From assembly GCA_002415135.1 (NCBI GenBank), contig DIBY01000016.1:421595-485594 (forward strand): a stretch of DNA of 64,000 nucleotides, in the 5' to 3' direction. The position numbers and the translations under genes were made by a program. Below the pieces are notes generated by a model. That model was not told where the DNA came from. It was given only the letters and a program-made list of their open reading frames with translations, and searched no databases. Of the stretch, positions 7,307-16,824 are shown piece by piece. The stretch comes from Flavobacteriales bacterium UBA5040 (GTDB lineage Bacteria; Bacteroidota; Bacteroidia; Flavobacteriales; Weeksellaceae). Positions within the stretch are counted from its first letter, which is position 1. Every line of letters begins with the position of its first letter.

Positions 7307-10180
7307 TTACTTCACAATCATTTTTGTGACTGCAACTCCTTTTTCAGATTTCAGTTGAATTAAATAAACTCCAGCTTTTAAACCGTTGATAGAAATGGTA
7401 TCATCGCCATTATCTTTAGCAGCTTTTACGGTTTTAACTAAAACTCCTGCAAGATCATAAATAGCAATCGTTCCATTTTTAGCGTTGGTATAACGGATAT
7501 TTGCATTTCCATTCGTAACTGGATTTTGGGTTAATTTCAAAGAAACAGCATTTTGAGTTCCTCCTACTTCATCAGTTCCTAAAGCCGACGCATTTCCAAA
7601 TATTCTGAAACCTCCTGCTTCAATCGTAATCGGTGATGTAGTGCTCGATACCGGAACAGATGTATTATCCATTAAATTCACCCAGTTTCCAGTATATGGA
7701 AAATCAGGAACAATATTTTGTGAAGTCAACGTAAAGTTGGCTAAAACAACTACATTTTTTAAAGCACTTGAAGTTGAATTGTTAAAGATAAATAATCTTG
7801 GCATCAAATTACCCGACTCTACCGTAAAGGTCGTGGTGTTGAAAACATCGTTTGATAATCTCAACGCTAGGATCTTTGCCCAAGTATCATAAACAGACTT
7901 TCTGGCTGCATCAACATCATAAGCCAAACCAAATGCAGATGGTTTTTTATCGAGTTTACAATCTCCCGGAATAGAATCAGTTTCTGTATTTACTACTCCA
8001 TTTTCACACGTGTAAATACTTTTATCAAAACCTAATTCTGCAAATTGCCAAATCATTTTCGGGCCTGGAACCGTTAAGAAAACCGCACCGTATGCTTTTT
8101 GTCTTTCTAAAGAAGTTGCTAAATCTTTAACATTATAACTTCCAGCTGAACCACCAAAAGTGATATTTTTATACATTAATCTTTCTTCATCATGGCTTTC
8201 ACCATAGCTGATTGCTCTTCTTTGCTGAAAACCATGCGCTTCAAAATCAACTCTACTGAAATTGCTGTTTGGTGCAAATCCCATCGTGTTTTCATTGTAA
8301 GGAGTGGTTTGTTTATCCCACATCATCACGCCTTTTCCTTCGCTAACTTTGTAGTTTGCCCACTGCGCTTCTTCAGAATCGGTTCCTAAGTGTTCAAAAA
8401 TAATTAATGATGTTGGATCATGACTCCATTGATAATCCGCAAATCCTTTTAGAATATTCACACGGTCTTGCTGATATTTGTTGGTACACGTATCATCGCC
8501 CGCGGCACAGTTTTGGGTAAATCCTTTGGTTAAATCCCAACGGAAACCATCCACTTTATATTCTTTAATCCATTGCTCTAATACTCTGTTCACATAATAT
8601 TTGGTTGCAGAGGTAGAATGGTTAAAGTCATTAAATACACTGTAAGAGTGTTTTGCAACCTGATTGAAATACGGATTATTTGCTGCCGGCTCACCGTAAC
8701 CATCACCATCCGGATCGATCATCCACATTCTAGTCAATGGACTTCTTCCTGTGGCATGATTTAAGGCAATATCCAGAATTACGGCAATTCCATTTTGGTG
8801 ACATAAGTCGATAAACTCTTTAAATTTTTCTGGCGTTCCGTACGCTTTATCTAAAGCATTATGAAATCCTGTGTTGTAACCCCAAGAATTATTTCCATCA
8901 AATTCCATTACCGGCATTAATTCTACCGCGTTAATATTTAATGATTTTAAATAGGAAATTTTATCAATAAGCGATTGCCAGGTTCTTTCTGCCGTGAAGT
9001 CTCTCACCAATAATTCATAGACGATCAAATTCTCTTTCGCTGGCTTCGTAAAGTTAGAAACAGTCCAGTTGTAAGCTGGTTTCGCCGTTTGAATCACAGA
9101 AACATCAAAGCTTTGTCCCGCTGGATAAACCGGCAGATTAGGATAAACGTTTGCGTATTGATTAATCCACGGATCATCATCTGGTGACAAAACTAAAGTT
9201 GAAAAAGGATCTGCTACTTTAATCCCGTCGGCGGTTCTATACTGAAAAGTATAAACCTGCTGCGGCGTTAAACCTGTAACTTCCAACCAATACAAATCAG
9301 GATTGGTGGTATCTCTTTTCATTAAATAATTAGCGCTTACTGCCCAGTTATTAAAACTTCCGATCACATGAACAGATGCTTTTAAAGGTGCATAAATCGC
9401 CAGGCCAACTTTGGTCGGATCTGCTGGATCGTACGTAATTCCCTGTCTCATGTACGCTGGAATTGCAGCAACAGTTACCGGAATTGAAAGGGCAACTGTA
9501 AAAGTTTTACTCACTATGGTACCGCCAACAGCGTCTGTAGCAATCACTTCCATGTTTGCGTCTTGAGTGACCGTATAAGGGAAATTCAAAGTCGTACCTG
9601 CAGTAGAACTCGTATATACCGGATTTCCATTTGCTTTCACAACATAATTCGCAGGTAAAGATGAAGTTCCTGTGATATTCAAAACAGTTCCTGAAGTCAC
9701 CACATTGGTACTGCCTTCAACTGGATTGGTTAAATTAAACTGAAATTTTCCTACATTAATTAAAATATCCTGTGATTGAACGCCGCCGTTAATAGTTTTC
9801 ACTAACATCCCAATTCTAATAAGAGGATTGGTACGGTTTCCGTAAAAGGACTTCACCGTGTTCATTGTAAAAGTATAAGTCCCGACTCCGCCTGAGCTGG
9901 AAACGTAAGTTAATTTATTCGCTGCATTTGAAGCAGTCCAAGCTCCGTTGGTAGGCGCGTCAACTTGCGAATTATTAGAATCAACCGACCAGGCCCAAAG
10001 GTAGAGAGCGTGAGAGGTTGCAACTCCAAATGCGGTTTCGTTTACTGTAAAAGTAAGCGTAATTGCTTCGGTTTCATTAAAAGTGGCTGGGTTGACCGCA
10101 TAGGTAATATTTTGCTGAGCGACCACAAAAAACGGAAGCATGACAGCTAAAAAGAGCGTGTAAAAATATTTCATGTTCAA
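7307..10180 (-). CDS. Secreted GH13 alpha-amylase family enzyme with T9SS C-terminal domain
   Basis: 957 residues. Order: signal peptide (1-21, ending VVAQ), Ig/E-set-like N-terminal region, a CBM48-like segment (about 250-340, 'HVIGSFNNW'), a GH13 (beta/alpha)8 domain, and a type A T9SS sorting domain (about the last 80 residues, 'ISINGLKAGVYLIQL...KMIVK'). GH13 conserved regions are visible: DIALNHATG, GFRWDLTKG (nucleophile Asp), IIFEHLG (acid/base Glu) and YGESHDEER. It should hydrolyse alpha-glucans outside the cell, secreted through the outer membrane by T9SS. It is transcribed alone and ends at the hairpin near 7253. Confidence 0.93.
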   Translation of the reverse strand: MNMKYFYTLFLAVMLPFFVVAQQNITYAVNPATFNETEAITLTFTVNETAFGVATSHALYLWAWSVDSNNSQVDAPTNGAWTASNAANKLTYVSSSGGVGTYTFTMNTVKSFYGNRTNPLIRIGMLVKTINGGVQSQDILINVGKFQFNLTNPVEGSTNVVTSGTVLNITGTSSLPANYVVKANGNPVYTSSTAGTTLNFPYTVTQDANMEVIATDAVGGTIVSKTFTVALSIPVTVAAIPAYMRQGITYDPADPTKVGLAIYAPLKASVHVIGSFNNWAVSANYLMKRDTTNPDLYWLEVTGLTPQQVYTFQYRTADGIKVADPFSTLVLSPDDDPWINQYANVYPNLPVYPAGQSFDVSVIQTAKPAYNWTVSNFTKPAKENLIVYELLVRDFTAERTWQSLIDKISYLKSLNINAVELMPVMEFDGNNSWGYNTGFHNALDKAYGTPEKFKEFIDLCHQNGIAVILDIALNHATGRSPLTRMWMIDPDGDGYGEPAANNPYFNQVAKHSYSVFNDFNHSTSATKYYVNRVLEQWIKEYKVDGFRWDLTKGFTQNCAAGDDTCTNKYQQDRVNILKGFADYQWSHDPTSLIIFEHLGTDSEEAQWANYKVSEGKGVMMWDKQTTPYNENTMGFAPNSNFSRVDFEAHGFQQRRAISYGESHDEERLMYKNITFGGSAGSYNVKDLATSLERQKAYGAVFLTVPGPKMIWQFAELGFDKSIYTCENGVVNTETDSIPGDCKLDKKPSAFGLAYDVDAARKSVYDTWAKILALRLSNDVFNTTTFTVESGNLMPRLFIFNNSTSSALKNVVVLANFTLTSQNIVPDFPYTGNWVNLMDNTSVPVSSTTSPITIEAGGFRIFGNASALGTDEVGGTQNAVSLKLTQNPVTNGNANIRYTNAKNGTIAIYDLAGVLVKTVKAAKDNGDDTISINGLKAGVYLIQLKSEKGVAVTKMIVK

Positions 10181-10271
10181 ATTATTTTAAGAATGTAAAA
10201 ATAGTAAAACTTCATCATGAAGCCTCTATTTATTTTTAATGTTTATCATCTGATCCATAAACAAATAGAGA

Positions 10272-11024
10272 TTACAAAATAGCCTTCGTCTGAGAAGTAT
10301 CCGTAATGTTTATAGAATTATATTCAATTTGATTTTTGCTTTCTGAGATGGCGTTGGCATTTTCTAAGAAGAAATTTTTTCCCGCCAAAAGTTCGGTGAG
10401 CAAAGTCCGCATTTGTTCCGCAGCGACTTCAGGTAAATGGGATTTCTTAGCAGCTTCAATTACCTGGCGTTTTCCGTTCTGTTGAATTTTTGCCAAATCA
10501 TCTTTACTGAAAAGATTGAAGAACTGCTCTTCAATATTATAATATTTGTAATCCGTTTCAGTTGAAATTATTTGTGGTGCGGGAAAATTCAGCAACTTCA
10601 CCTTTCTATTAACTTCATCAACTTCCCATTGAAATTTTTCAAAATCATAGCCAACCAAAACTTTAGCCTGAACAATAACCAATGCTTTCTTTTTTGAAGG
10701 AATAAAATTAAAGATCTTGGTCGTTTCTTCGTAATTGTAGATTTCGTTGAAATGACCTTCCGCCGAAACTACTTTGAAAACCTTGCGCATGCTTTCCGCG
10801 ATCGTATGAGAACTTTCGGTAATAACAACCGGTGCCGCACTCATTTTATTGGAAATCAAGAAGGCAATAATTCCACCCAAAACCAATCCTAACAACAACA
10901 TGATTAGCGTCATCATCGAATTAATGGATTCACTTTGTGTCATTTGATAAAGAAAATAAGCTAAGAAAAGGGCGATCAGTATTCCGGCAGACCAGAACAT
11001 GATCTTATATTTTTTAAAGTTCAT
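10272..11024 (-). CDS. DUF4230 domain membrane protein
   Basis: 250 residues with two N-terminal membrane helices (about 9-27 and 37-58), then a soluble domain with a beta-rich core ('KKKALVIVQAKVLVGYDFEKF') and a helical tail. The pattern agrees with the DUF4230 family of envelope proteins, whose biochemical role is not known. It lies 91 bases upstream of the amylase gene on the same strand, but they need not be one operon. No signal peptide cleavage site is evident, so it is probably inner-membrane anchored with the domain on one side. Confidence 0.75.
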   Translation of the reverse strand: MNFKKYKIMFWSAGILIALFLAYFLYQMTQSESINSMMTLIMLLLGLVLGGIIAFLISNKMSAAPVVITESSHTIAESMRKVFKVVSAEGHFNEIYNYEETTKIFNFIPSKKKALVIVQAKVLVGYDFEKFQWEVDEVNRKVKLLNFPAPQIISTETDYKYYNIEEQFFNLFSKDDLAKIQQNGKRQVIEAAKKSHLPEVAAEQMRTLLTELLAGKNFFLENANAISESKNQIEYNSINITDTSQTKAIL

Positions 11025-11116
11025 ACGATTTGAATTTAGGTAAAGGTATGAATTTTCAAAAAATTACTGAAGCTCTTTAACCAAAGTATTGTAAGAGAAA
11101 CCGGTCGAAAAAATTT

Positions 11117-11656
11117 CTATTTTCTTGAAAGAAACTTTGGCGGAAGAATTAATTCCTCAAATTTACCTTTGACTTCTAATTTTTTATAATAAAGATTTCG
11201 CGCCATTATTTTGAGCATTAAATCTTTGTCGAAGAATTTCCAAAACGGTTCCTGATGAACTTTCGTTGGTTTTCTAATTTCATCGAAACTAGTAACCCAA
11301 GAATCTGGATTGTGATAAAATTCGATAATTCCACAATGATCTGGAATTTGATCAGCTTCAACCATTCCTTGTGGCAAAAGAAAACTGAAATGATTGCACG
11401 GATAATCACCACAAGAAATTTTATCATGTTTCAGAAACCGCTCTTGGGTTTTCTGATTTTGATATTGCTTTTTGAAATCGTTTTTAAAGTCAGCTTTTGA
11501 AAACTTAATTTCCAGTTCATGACTGAATCCATCTTCATTAATGATTAAAATATCAGCTTCCCAATCGGAATGGAAATGGTTGGTCAAAACCAGATCTTTC
11601 TCAAAATCACAAAATTTCGAAATATAGTTATACGTTAGTTCTTCTACTTTAAGCAT
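11117..11656 (-). CDS. Predicted nuclease-fold protein (MmcB-like pattern)
   Basis: 179 residues from ATG 11656 (start of MLKVEEL). A longer frame begins at 11689 but would overlap the upstream gene. The segment EADILIINEDG...HELEIKFSKADF has the D-x(n)-ExK layout of PD-(D/E)XK nucleases and resembles MmcB-type DNA-repair-associated proteins. The rest (HFSFLLPQGM, CGIIEFY) fits the following strands of that fold. It follows the LuxE-like gene by 11 bases on the same strand and is likely co-transcribed. Catalytic activity is an inference from the motif spacing. Confidence 0.6.
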   Translation of the reverse strand: MLKVEELTYNYISKFCDFEKDLVLTNHFHSDWEADILIINEDGFSHELEIKFSKADFKNDFKKQYQNQKTQERFLKHDKISCGDYPCNHFSFLLPQGMVEADQIPDHCGIIEFYHNPDSWVTSFDEIRKPTKVHQEPFWKFFDKDLMLKIMARNLYYKKLEVKGKFEELILPPKFLSRK

Positions 11657-11667
11657 GGAAATTTTAA

Positions 11668-12702
11668 TTAAGAGACCAGCAAACTGCAACCCCGAATATC
11701 GGAATGATCAATTCTTCCCAACACTTGAAACTGATTCGAATTAGTTTTTTTGCCATTTGTACCAAAGTGAAGAATCTCAGAATCTGTCAATGTTCTACCC
11801 AAATCCTGCGTCGCAATAAAACTGCAAGAATGTCTGTTCGCTAAGTCAATGATATTAATTGCGCCATTCCTTCCGGCTTCTAAATAGGAAAAAGGATCTT
11901 CGGTATTTCTAATGAGAATGCGCATCCAGTTTGGAGTTTCGTAAATATTTTGACCTAAAGAATAAGCTTGCGAAAGTAATTCTGTCATTGAATATTCGGA
12001 GTAAATTTTATCGGTGCCGAAACCTTGATGAAAAATAGCCAGCAATTCATCTTTGGTCATTTCCTGCTTACGGCCTTTCATTCCGCCAGTTTCGATGATG
12101 ATCAATTGATCAGACGACTCGATAATTTGATGATTTGTTTTTGCAAAATCCAGAAAATCTAACAATGCAAAAGCAACTCCGAATAGAATGACTTTTTTAT
12201 TTTGTTTTGAAAGCTCCTTTAAAACTTCAAAAAGCTCTTCATGATTATAGAGGAAATATCCATTCTCTGGTTTTCCTGATTTCTTCATCAGAAAGTCAAC
12301 CATGTAAATCAAAGAGGAGTTTTGTTTTTCTAAATAACTTGGCAAAAGTCCAAGAAAAATATAATCTTCAGCTTTTCCGATAAACTGCTCGAAACTCTTC
12401 TCAATACTTTCCTGATATAATTTCTCATCAGAAATCCAATGTTTAGAAAGATTCATCTGAGTAGTGCCGGAACTTTGAAAAAACAAATCAGTCTTTTTAT
12501 TTTGATCTAGAATCGTGTGGTTTTTAAACATCTCAATCGGTAAAAAAGGAATTTTTTCAACGTCCTGAATTTCATCTGGATCAATGTTTAGAAAATCAAC
12601 AAACTTTCTGTAAATTTCGATGTTATTGTATTGATATTGAAAAGTTTCCAGGCATTTTTTCTGGAATTCTGCTTCGGTCTGGATGTCAAAAATATCATTC
12701 AT
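11668..12702 (-). CDS. LuxE/PaaK-like acyl-protein synthetase (acyltransferase)
   Basis: 344 residues from ATG 12702; an upstream TTG at 12726 is rejected because the ATG fits the family start (MNDIFDIQ). The FQSSGTT motif is the AMP-binding P-loop of the ANL superfamily, and ETGGMKGR and IYSEYSMTELLSQAY match the LuxE group, which adenylates fatty acids and transfers them to a cysteine. The C-terminal domain ends with an ATQDLGRT...GRIDHSDIRGCSLLV segment typical of the family. In Bacteroidota these proteins occur without lux genes and their acyl acceptor is unknown. Likely operon with the nuclease-fold gene. Confidence 0.8.
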   Translation of the reverse strand: MNDIFDIQTEAEFQKKCLETFQYQYNNIEIYRKFVDFLNIDPDEIQDVEKIPFLPIEMFKNHTILDQNKKTDLFFQSSGTTQMNLSKHWISDEKLYQESIEKSFEQFIGKAEDYIFLGLLPSYLEKQNSSLIYMVDFLMKKSGKPENGYFLYNHEELFEVLKELSKQNKKVILFGVAFALLDFLDFAKTNHQIIESSDQLIIIETGGMKGRKQEMTKDELLAIFHQGFGTDKIYSEYSMTELLSQAYSLGQNIYETPNWMRILIRNTEDPFSYLEAGRNGAINIIDLANRHSCSFIATQDLGRTLTDSEILHFGTNGKKTNSNQFQVLGRIDHSDIRGCSLLVS

Positions 12703-12724
12703 TTTATTTGAAAGTACAAAAGTC

Positions 12725-12768
12725 AAAAAAGAAAAGCGGAATTCAAAATTTTTATTTGAATTCCGCTT
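12725..12768 (-). terminator. Terminator of the hydroxyisourate hydrolase gene
   Basis: A 14-bp perfect inverted repeat (12734-12747 with 12755-12768; arms AAGCGGAATTCAAA / TTTGAATTCCGCTT). On the minus strand a T-rich tract follows. It sits 31 bases after the stop at 12800 and directly before the LuxE-like gene. Confidence 0.85.
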
Positions 12769-12799
12769 AAAAAATTTTAATTGAAGAAAAAACTATTGT

Positions 12800-13213
12800 T
12801 TAGTTTCCTCTATAAGTTGAGTAACCGTAAGCTGAAAGCGTGATTGGTACGTGATAGTGTTCTCCATTTGTAATTTCGAAAACTACTTCAACCCAAGGAT
12901 AAAAACTTTCAGTTCCATTTTTTTGGAAATAATCTTTGGTATAATAAGTCAGTTTATAAATTCCGTTGTTTGAGGCACTGTTGTCTAAAAAATTAGGAAC
13001 GCGACCGTTTTGGTCAGTTACTTTTTCGTCTGCATAAGACCACATTTTGGTCGCAGGAATATACTTCTCTAATTTAATAGTCACTCCTGCAGCAGGCATT
13101 CCTTTCGACACATCTAAAATATGACTTGATAATTGGTACGTTGCTTCTTTGGTTTGTCCAAAAGAAAAAGCGGAAATAAGCACAGCGAAAAGTGCGATAA
13201 ATAAATTTTTCAT
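12800..13213 (-). CDS. uraH: 5-hydroxyisourate hydrolase, exported form
   Basis: 137 residues, transthyretin-like fold. It hydrolyses 5-hydroxyisourate, the product of urate oxidation. LSSHILDVSKGMPA holds the first catalytic His and the chain ends YGYSTYRGN, close to the signature C-terminal tetrapeptide YRGS. A clear signal peptide (1-19, ending SFGQ) shows export to the periplasm, unlike the cytosolic forms. No other urate or allantoin gene is in the window. It has its own terminator and is probably a single-gene transcript. Confidence 0.9.
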   Translation of the reverse strand: MKNLFIALFAVLISAFSFGQTKEATYQLSSHILDVSKGMPAAGVTIKLEKYIPATKMWSYADEKVTDQNGRVPNFLDNSASNNGIYKLTYYTKDYFQKNGTESFYPWVEVVFEITNGEHYHVPITLSAYGYSTYRGN

Positions 13214-13308
13214 GATGTTAATTTAAATAATTGTTTGAGGTAATCTCAACAGCGAACTTATTCTATTTTCACGTCGATTCTCCTAGTCAACAATAATGCC
13301 GTGAATTT

Positions 13309-14073
13309 TTACTTTTCAAACGCTTTTAGCTCGAATTCATTTGAAAATTCACCATAGGTAAAGTAAGAAATCCAGTCTCCTAGGTTGATGTACTTGGCTT
13401 TGCCGTTTTCTAAATCTAAAACCATCGGTAAATGCCTATGACCGTAAACGAAAAAATCTATGTCTTCGGTTTTCAATTTCTCTTTGGAATAGATGATGAG
13501 AAACTCTTTGTCTTCGCCTAAAAACTCTTTGTCTTCTTCTCCGGAAATCATCTTGTTTTTAGTGGAAGCATAAATGGCAATTTTCATTGCAATATCAGGA
13601 TGTAACCATCGGAAAGCCCATTGCGCTAACGGATTGGTAAAGACTTTCTTCATTCTTTTATACCCTTTATCACCAGGTCCTAAACCATCGCCGTGCGCGA
13701 GTAGAAAATTCTTGCCATTAATTTCAAAATACTGTTTATCGAAAAAGACTTTGCAACCAATTTCTTCTTCGAAATAATTTTTCATCCACAGATCGTGGTT
13801 TCCAACGAACATGAACAATTCAATACCCGAATCTTTTAATTCTGCCAATTTGCCTAAAACCCTCACGTAACCTTTTGGAATAACATGGTTCCACTCATGC
13901 CAAAAATCGAACAAATCGCCCATCAAGAATAAAACCTGCGCGTCAGTTTTTATTTCATCCAACCAGCGAATAAATTTCTCTTCCCGAACTTTACTTTCTT
14001 TCGGCGTCGGAGCACCGAAATGTTGATCGGAAGCGAAATAGACTTTTTTATTTTGTTCTAAATTGATTTTCAT
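13309..14073 (-). CDS. lpxH: UDP-2,3-diacylglucosamine diphosphatase-like phosphoesterase
   Basis: 254 residues from ATG 14073; the frame extends to a TTG at 14094 but the ATG is preferred. It is a metallophosphoesterase with all metal-binding motifs: SDQHFGAP, GDLFDFW, GNHDLW, LAHGDG and YGHRHLP. LpxH hydrolyses UDP-2,3-diacylglucosamine to lipid X in lipid A synthesis at the inner membrane. The insertion GDKGYKRMKKVF...LHPDIAM is the LpxH-type lipid-binding cap. A single gene 95 bases after the upstream uraH region and 118 bases before queD's stop; transcription unit unclear. Confidence 0.9.
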   Translation of the reverse strand: MKINLEQNKKVYFASDQHFGAPTPKESKVREEKFIRWLDEIKTDAQVLFLMGDLFDFWHEWNHVIPKGYVRVLGKLAELKDSGIELFMFVGNHDLWMKNYFEEEIGCKVFFDKQYFEINGKNFLLAHGDGLGPGDKGYKRMKKVFTNPLAQWAFRWLHPDIAMKIAIYASTKNKMISGEEDKEFLGEDKEFLIIYSKEKLKTEDIDFFVYGHRHLPMVLDLENGKAKYINLGDWISYFTYGEFSNEFELKAFEK

Positions 14074-14191
14074 GCTGAAAGGTTCGGTTTGCAAGGTTTG
14101 AGGTTCAAATTTCAGTAATTAATTATTAAGAAATATTTCTAATTAAAATGGATCTTAAATATAATCGTCAAATCATCACATTAAAAAATTA

Positions 14192-14641
14192 TCACATCAA
14201 TTGATCTTCTGCAAACCATTCTCCGTAAGAGTTTTCGGTTTCGTGAAGTTTCAGATAAGCCAAACTTACTGTTTCTGGAAGTTGCTTTTTAATTTTTGCT
14301 GCAATATCATAAAGCATATTTTCACACGTCGGCTGGTAATCGCAATAAATTACCTTGTGTCCTTTTTCTTCTAAATCTTCACCCAATTCTTTATGTGGAG
14401 AAAGTCCATTTAACATTACTGCATGATCCCAAACGTCCAGTATTTCTGATTTTACAATTTTTTTGATATCGCCAAAATCTACGACCATTCCATTTTTCGG
14501 ATGGTCTAAGTCATTAATCGGAGTTCCTTTTACGGAAACAAATAATTTATAAGAATGTCCGTGCATATTTTTACACTTTCCATCATAGTTATAGAGAACA
14601 TGTGCCGTTTCGAAAGTGAAAATTTTGGTAATTCGTATCAT
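14192..14641 (-). CDS. queD: 6-carboxytetrahydropterin synthase
   Basis: 149 residues. It converts dihydroneopterin triphosphate to 6-carboxytetrahydropterin in queuosine/7-deazaguanine synthesis. Zinc ligands are seen in FETAHVL and HGHSY; the catalytic segment has DVWDHAVML and PTCENM, and LHETENSYGEW closes the active site. Length is slightly above the minimal QueD because of an insert around LGEDLEEKGH. A perfect -7 box ends four bases before the ATG, so the message is probably leaderless. Other que genes are not in the window. Confidence 0.93.
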   Translation of the reverse strand: MIRITKIFTFETAHVLYNYDGKCKNMHGHSYKLFVSVKGTPINDLDHPKNGMVVDFGDIKKIVKSEILDVWDHAVMLNGLSPHKELGEDLEEKGHKVIYCDYQPTCENMLYDIAAKIKKQLPETVSLAYLKLHETENSYGEWFAEDQLM

Positions 14642-14645
14642 TTTG

Positions 14646-14653
14646 CAAAGATA
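14646..14653 (-). promoter_or_regulatory. TAnnTTTG -7 box of queD
   Basis: The minus strand reads TATCTTTG and then CAAA before the ATG at 14641, placing the transcription start at or near the start codon. Confidence 0.65.
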
Positions 14654-14724
14654 AGTAAATTCAATATTGAACCTTTAGTTTAAATTAATTTTAAACGCAC
14701 GGTCCTTTAATAAAAGGCTCTTAA

Positions 14725-15396
14725 TTAAAAAGAATAGATAATAAACGCAATAATCACAATTGGACCTAAAATAATTAATAAAGGAAGAACCAGATTTAAG
14801 ATTGCTTTCCAGACCGAAATTTTCTGAACCTCAGAAAGTCCGATAACAGAAAAGACAATCGTGAAAATTCCCAAAATTATTTCTAATAAAATCGCACCCC
14901 AAAACACAATATTTCCCACGATACCAGCATTAACCAGATCGCCATCTTTTACGAAAAGATCGATTCCATAAACTGCAATTTGAGGAACTAAAAAAATCAG
15001 GGATATCGCAGACGGAATCATTGCATAGGCCAATATGCGATAAATGGAATCGGTGTCGCCTTTTCCATCCAGCCACTTGCCGGTCCAATTAAGTAAAGCG
15101 GCATAAATGTAATAGCTCAGCCAACCTAAAAATCCACCCAAAATGATACAACCAGCGATTAATCCTAGCAATGAAGCATTTTCGCCCAAATTTCGATTGG
15201 CAGCTCTATCGAAAGCTCCTGAAACTCCGGCGAGAAATAATAAAACATAAAAGTATTTCTCATATTTCGTTTCATGAATATATTTCAACACTCTTCTGGG
15301 TTCTGTCCAGATCTTTATAAAAATCTCCTTGTCGCTAAGCGTATCATAAGTTTCAAATTCCTGGAATTTACTCTCAATATTGTCTGCGTTCATCAT
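14725..15396 (-). CDS. YIP1-family integral membrane protein
   Basis: 223 residues. A cytosolic N-terminus of about 45 residues with WTEPRRVLKYI, the usual YIP1 opening motif, leads into five or six membrane helices (about 48-62, 76-103, 122-142, 155-180, 195-221). The LNWTGKWLDGKGD...ILAYAMIPSAISL segment is also typical. The function of bacterial YIP1 proteins is not established; they are inner-membrane proteins. The second codon is also ATG, so the start could be one residue later. It lies before queD's promoter region but is separated from aceA by a terminator. Confidence 0.75.
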   Translation of the reverse strand: MMNADNIESKFQEFETYDTLSDKEIFIKIWTEPRRVLKYIHETKYEKYFYVLLFLAGVSGAFDRAANRNLGENASLLGLIAGCIILGGFLGWLSYYIYAALLNWTGKWLDGKGDTDSIYRILAYAMIPSAISLIFLVPQIAVYGIDLFVKDGDLVNAGIVGNIVFWGAILLEIILGIFTIVFSVIGLSEVQKISVWKAILNLVLPLLIILGPIVIIAFIIYSF

Positions 15397-15462
15397 TATT
15401 ATTTAGTTTCCGAAAGTAATTAAATTTCTTTTCAAAACAGAGAAAATATTTCTGGCATTTAA

Positions 15463-15495
15463 TTAAAAAAATCCCCTTCCAAAAAATGAAAGGGA
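15463..15495 (-). terminator. Terminator of aceA
   Basis: On the minus strand the stem TCCCTTTC / GAAGGGGA (one G-T pair; 15488-15495 with 15472-15479) is followed by seven T residues. It lies 43 bases after the aceA stop. Confidence 0.75.
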
Positions 15496-15537
15496 ATTTC
15501 AAACAATTTAAAAAAATATAGAATATTGTGTTTTTAA

Positions 15538-16824
15538 TCAATGGAACTGTTCAGCTTCAGTAGAACCAGCGAGAGCGATAGTAGAGGAATTTCCATCTGT
15601 TACTACGGTTTGAACCTCATCAAAATAGGAAGTTCCAACGAAATTTTGGTGTTTCACGGCGCGGAAACCTTTAGATTGCAATGCGAATTCTCTTTCCTGC
15701 AATTCACTGTAACCAGCCATTCCTCGTTCCTTGTAAGCCAAAGCCAACTCAAACATCGACGTATTTAAAGCGTGGAAACCTGCCAAAGTGATGAATTGGA
15801 ATTTGTAACCCATAGCGGCTAACTCCTCACGGAAAGTTTCCATTTCAGGAATTGATAATTTTGCGGCCCAGTTGAAAGATGGTGAACAATTATAAGCCAA
15901 CATTTTTCCCGGAAATTTTGCGTGAATTCCTTCGGCGAATTTTCTCGCATAGTCCAAATCAGGATTTGAAGTTTCCATCCAGATCAAATCGGCGTAAGGT
16001 GCATAAGCCAAACCTCGGTCGATTCCCTGCTCTACTCCATTGTTCACTTCGTAGAAACCTTCATTAGTTCTTTTTCCGGTCACAAATTTATGATCTCTTG
16101 GATCGATATCTGAGGTTAACAAATCTGCAGCATCAGCATCGGTTCTCGCCACCAAAACAGTTGGAACACCGCAAACATCGGCTGCCAAACGTGCGGCAAC
16201 TAATTTATTGATCGCTTCCTGAGTCGGAACCAAAACTTTTCCACCAAGATGTCCACATTTTTTTGCAGAAGATAATTGGTCTTCGAAGTGAACTCCGGCG
16301 GCACCGGCTTCGATCATTTGTTTCATCAATTCAAAAGCATTTAAATTTCCACCAAAACCTGCTTCAGCATCAGCAACGATGGGAACTAAATAATCTTTGC
16401 AATCTTCAGCTTTAACCTCATTCACAGACTGTATTTGATCCGCACGCAACAACGCGTTATTAATTCTTTTCACCACAGACGGAACTGAATTCGCGGGATA
16501 TAAACTTTGATCGGGATACATTTCACCACTTAAATTCGCATCGGCTGCAACCTGCCAACCAGAAAGATAAATCGCTTCTAAACCAGCATCAACTTCCTGT
16601 ACCGCTTGGTTTCCGGTAAGCGCACCTAAACCTGCCACAAAATCTTGGTTGTTTAATTTTTCCCATAATTTCTCGGACATTAATTTGGCGATGGTGTAAT
16701 CGAGCTTATAAGAACCTCGAAGTTTCAATACTTTTTCTGCGGAATAAGGTCTTTTGATACCATTCCATCTTGGGCTTTCTAACCATTCTTTTTCCAGTTG
16801 CTGGATCTGTTCTTGCTTTTTCAT
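15538..16824 (-). CDS. aceA: Isocitrate lyase
   Basis: 428 residues. It cleaves isocitrate to glyoxylate and succinate, the first step of the glyoxylate shunt. The catalytic loop KKCGHLGGKVLVPTQEAI carries the active-site Cys, and VARTDADAADLLTSD, WMETSNPD and LAYNCSPSFNW are conserved. The length is typical for the bacterial enzyme. It is on the same strand as aceB, 280 bases downstream, and the pair with the regulator forms a complete shunt locus. No copy of the palindromic operator was found directly before it, so read-through from the aceB promoter is likely. Confidence 0.97.
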   Translation of the reverse strand: MKKQEQIQQLEKEWLESPRWNGIKRPYSAEKVLKLRGSYKLDYTIAKLMSEKLWEKLNNQDFVAGLGALTGNQAVQEVDAGLEAIYLSGWQVAADANLSGEMYPDQSLYPANSVPSVVKRINNALLRADQIQSVNEVKAEDCKDYLVPIVADAEAGFGGNLNAFELMKQMIEAGAAGVHFEDQLSSAKKCGHLGGKVLVPTQEAINKLVAARLAADVCGVPTVLVARTDADAADLLTSDIDPRDHKFVTGKRTNEGFYEVNNGVEQGIDRGLAYAPYADLIWMETSNPDLDYARKFAEGIHAKFPGKMLAYNCSPSFNWAAKLSIPEMETFREELAAMGYKFQFITLAGFHALNTSMFELALAYKERGMAGYSELQEREFALQSKGFRAVKHQNFVGTSYFDEVQTVVTDGNSSTIALAGSTEAEQFH

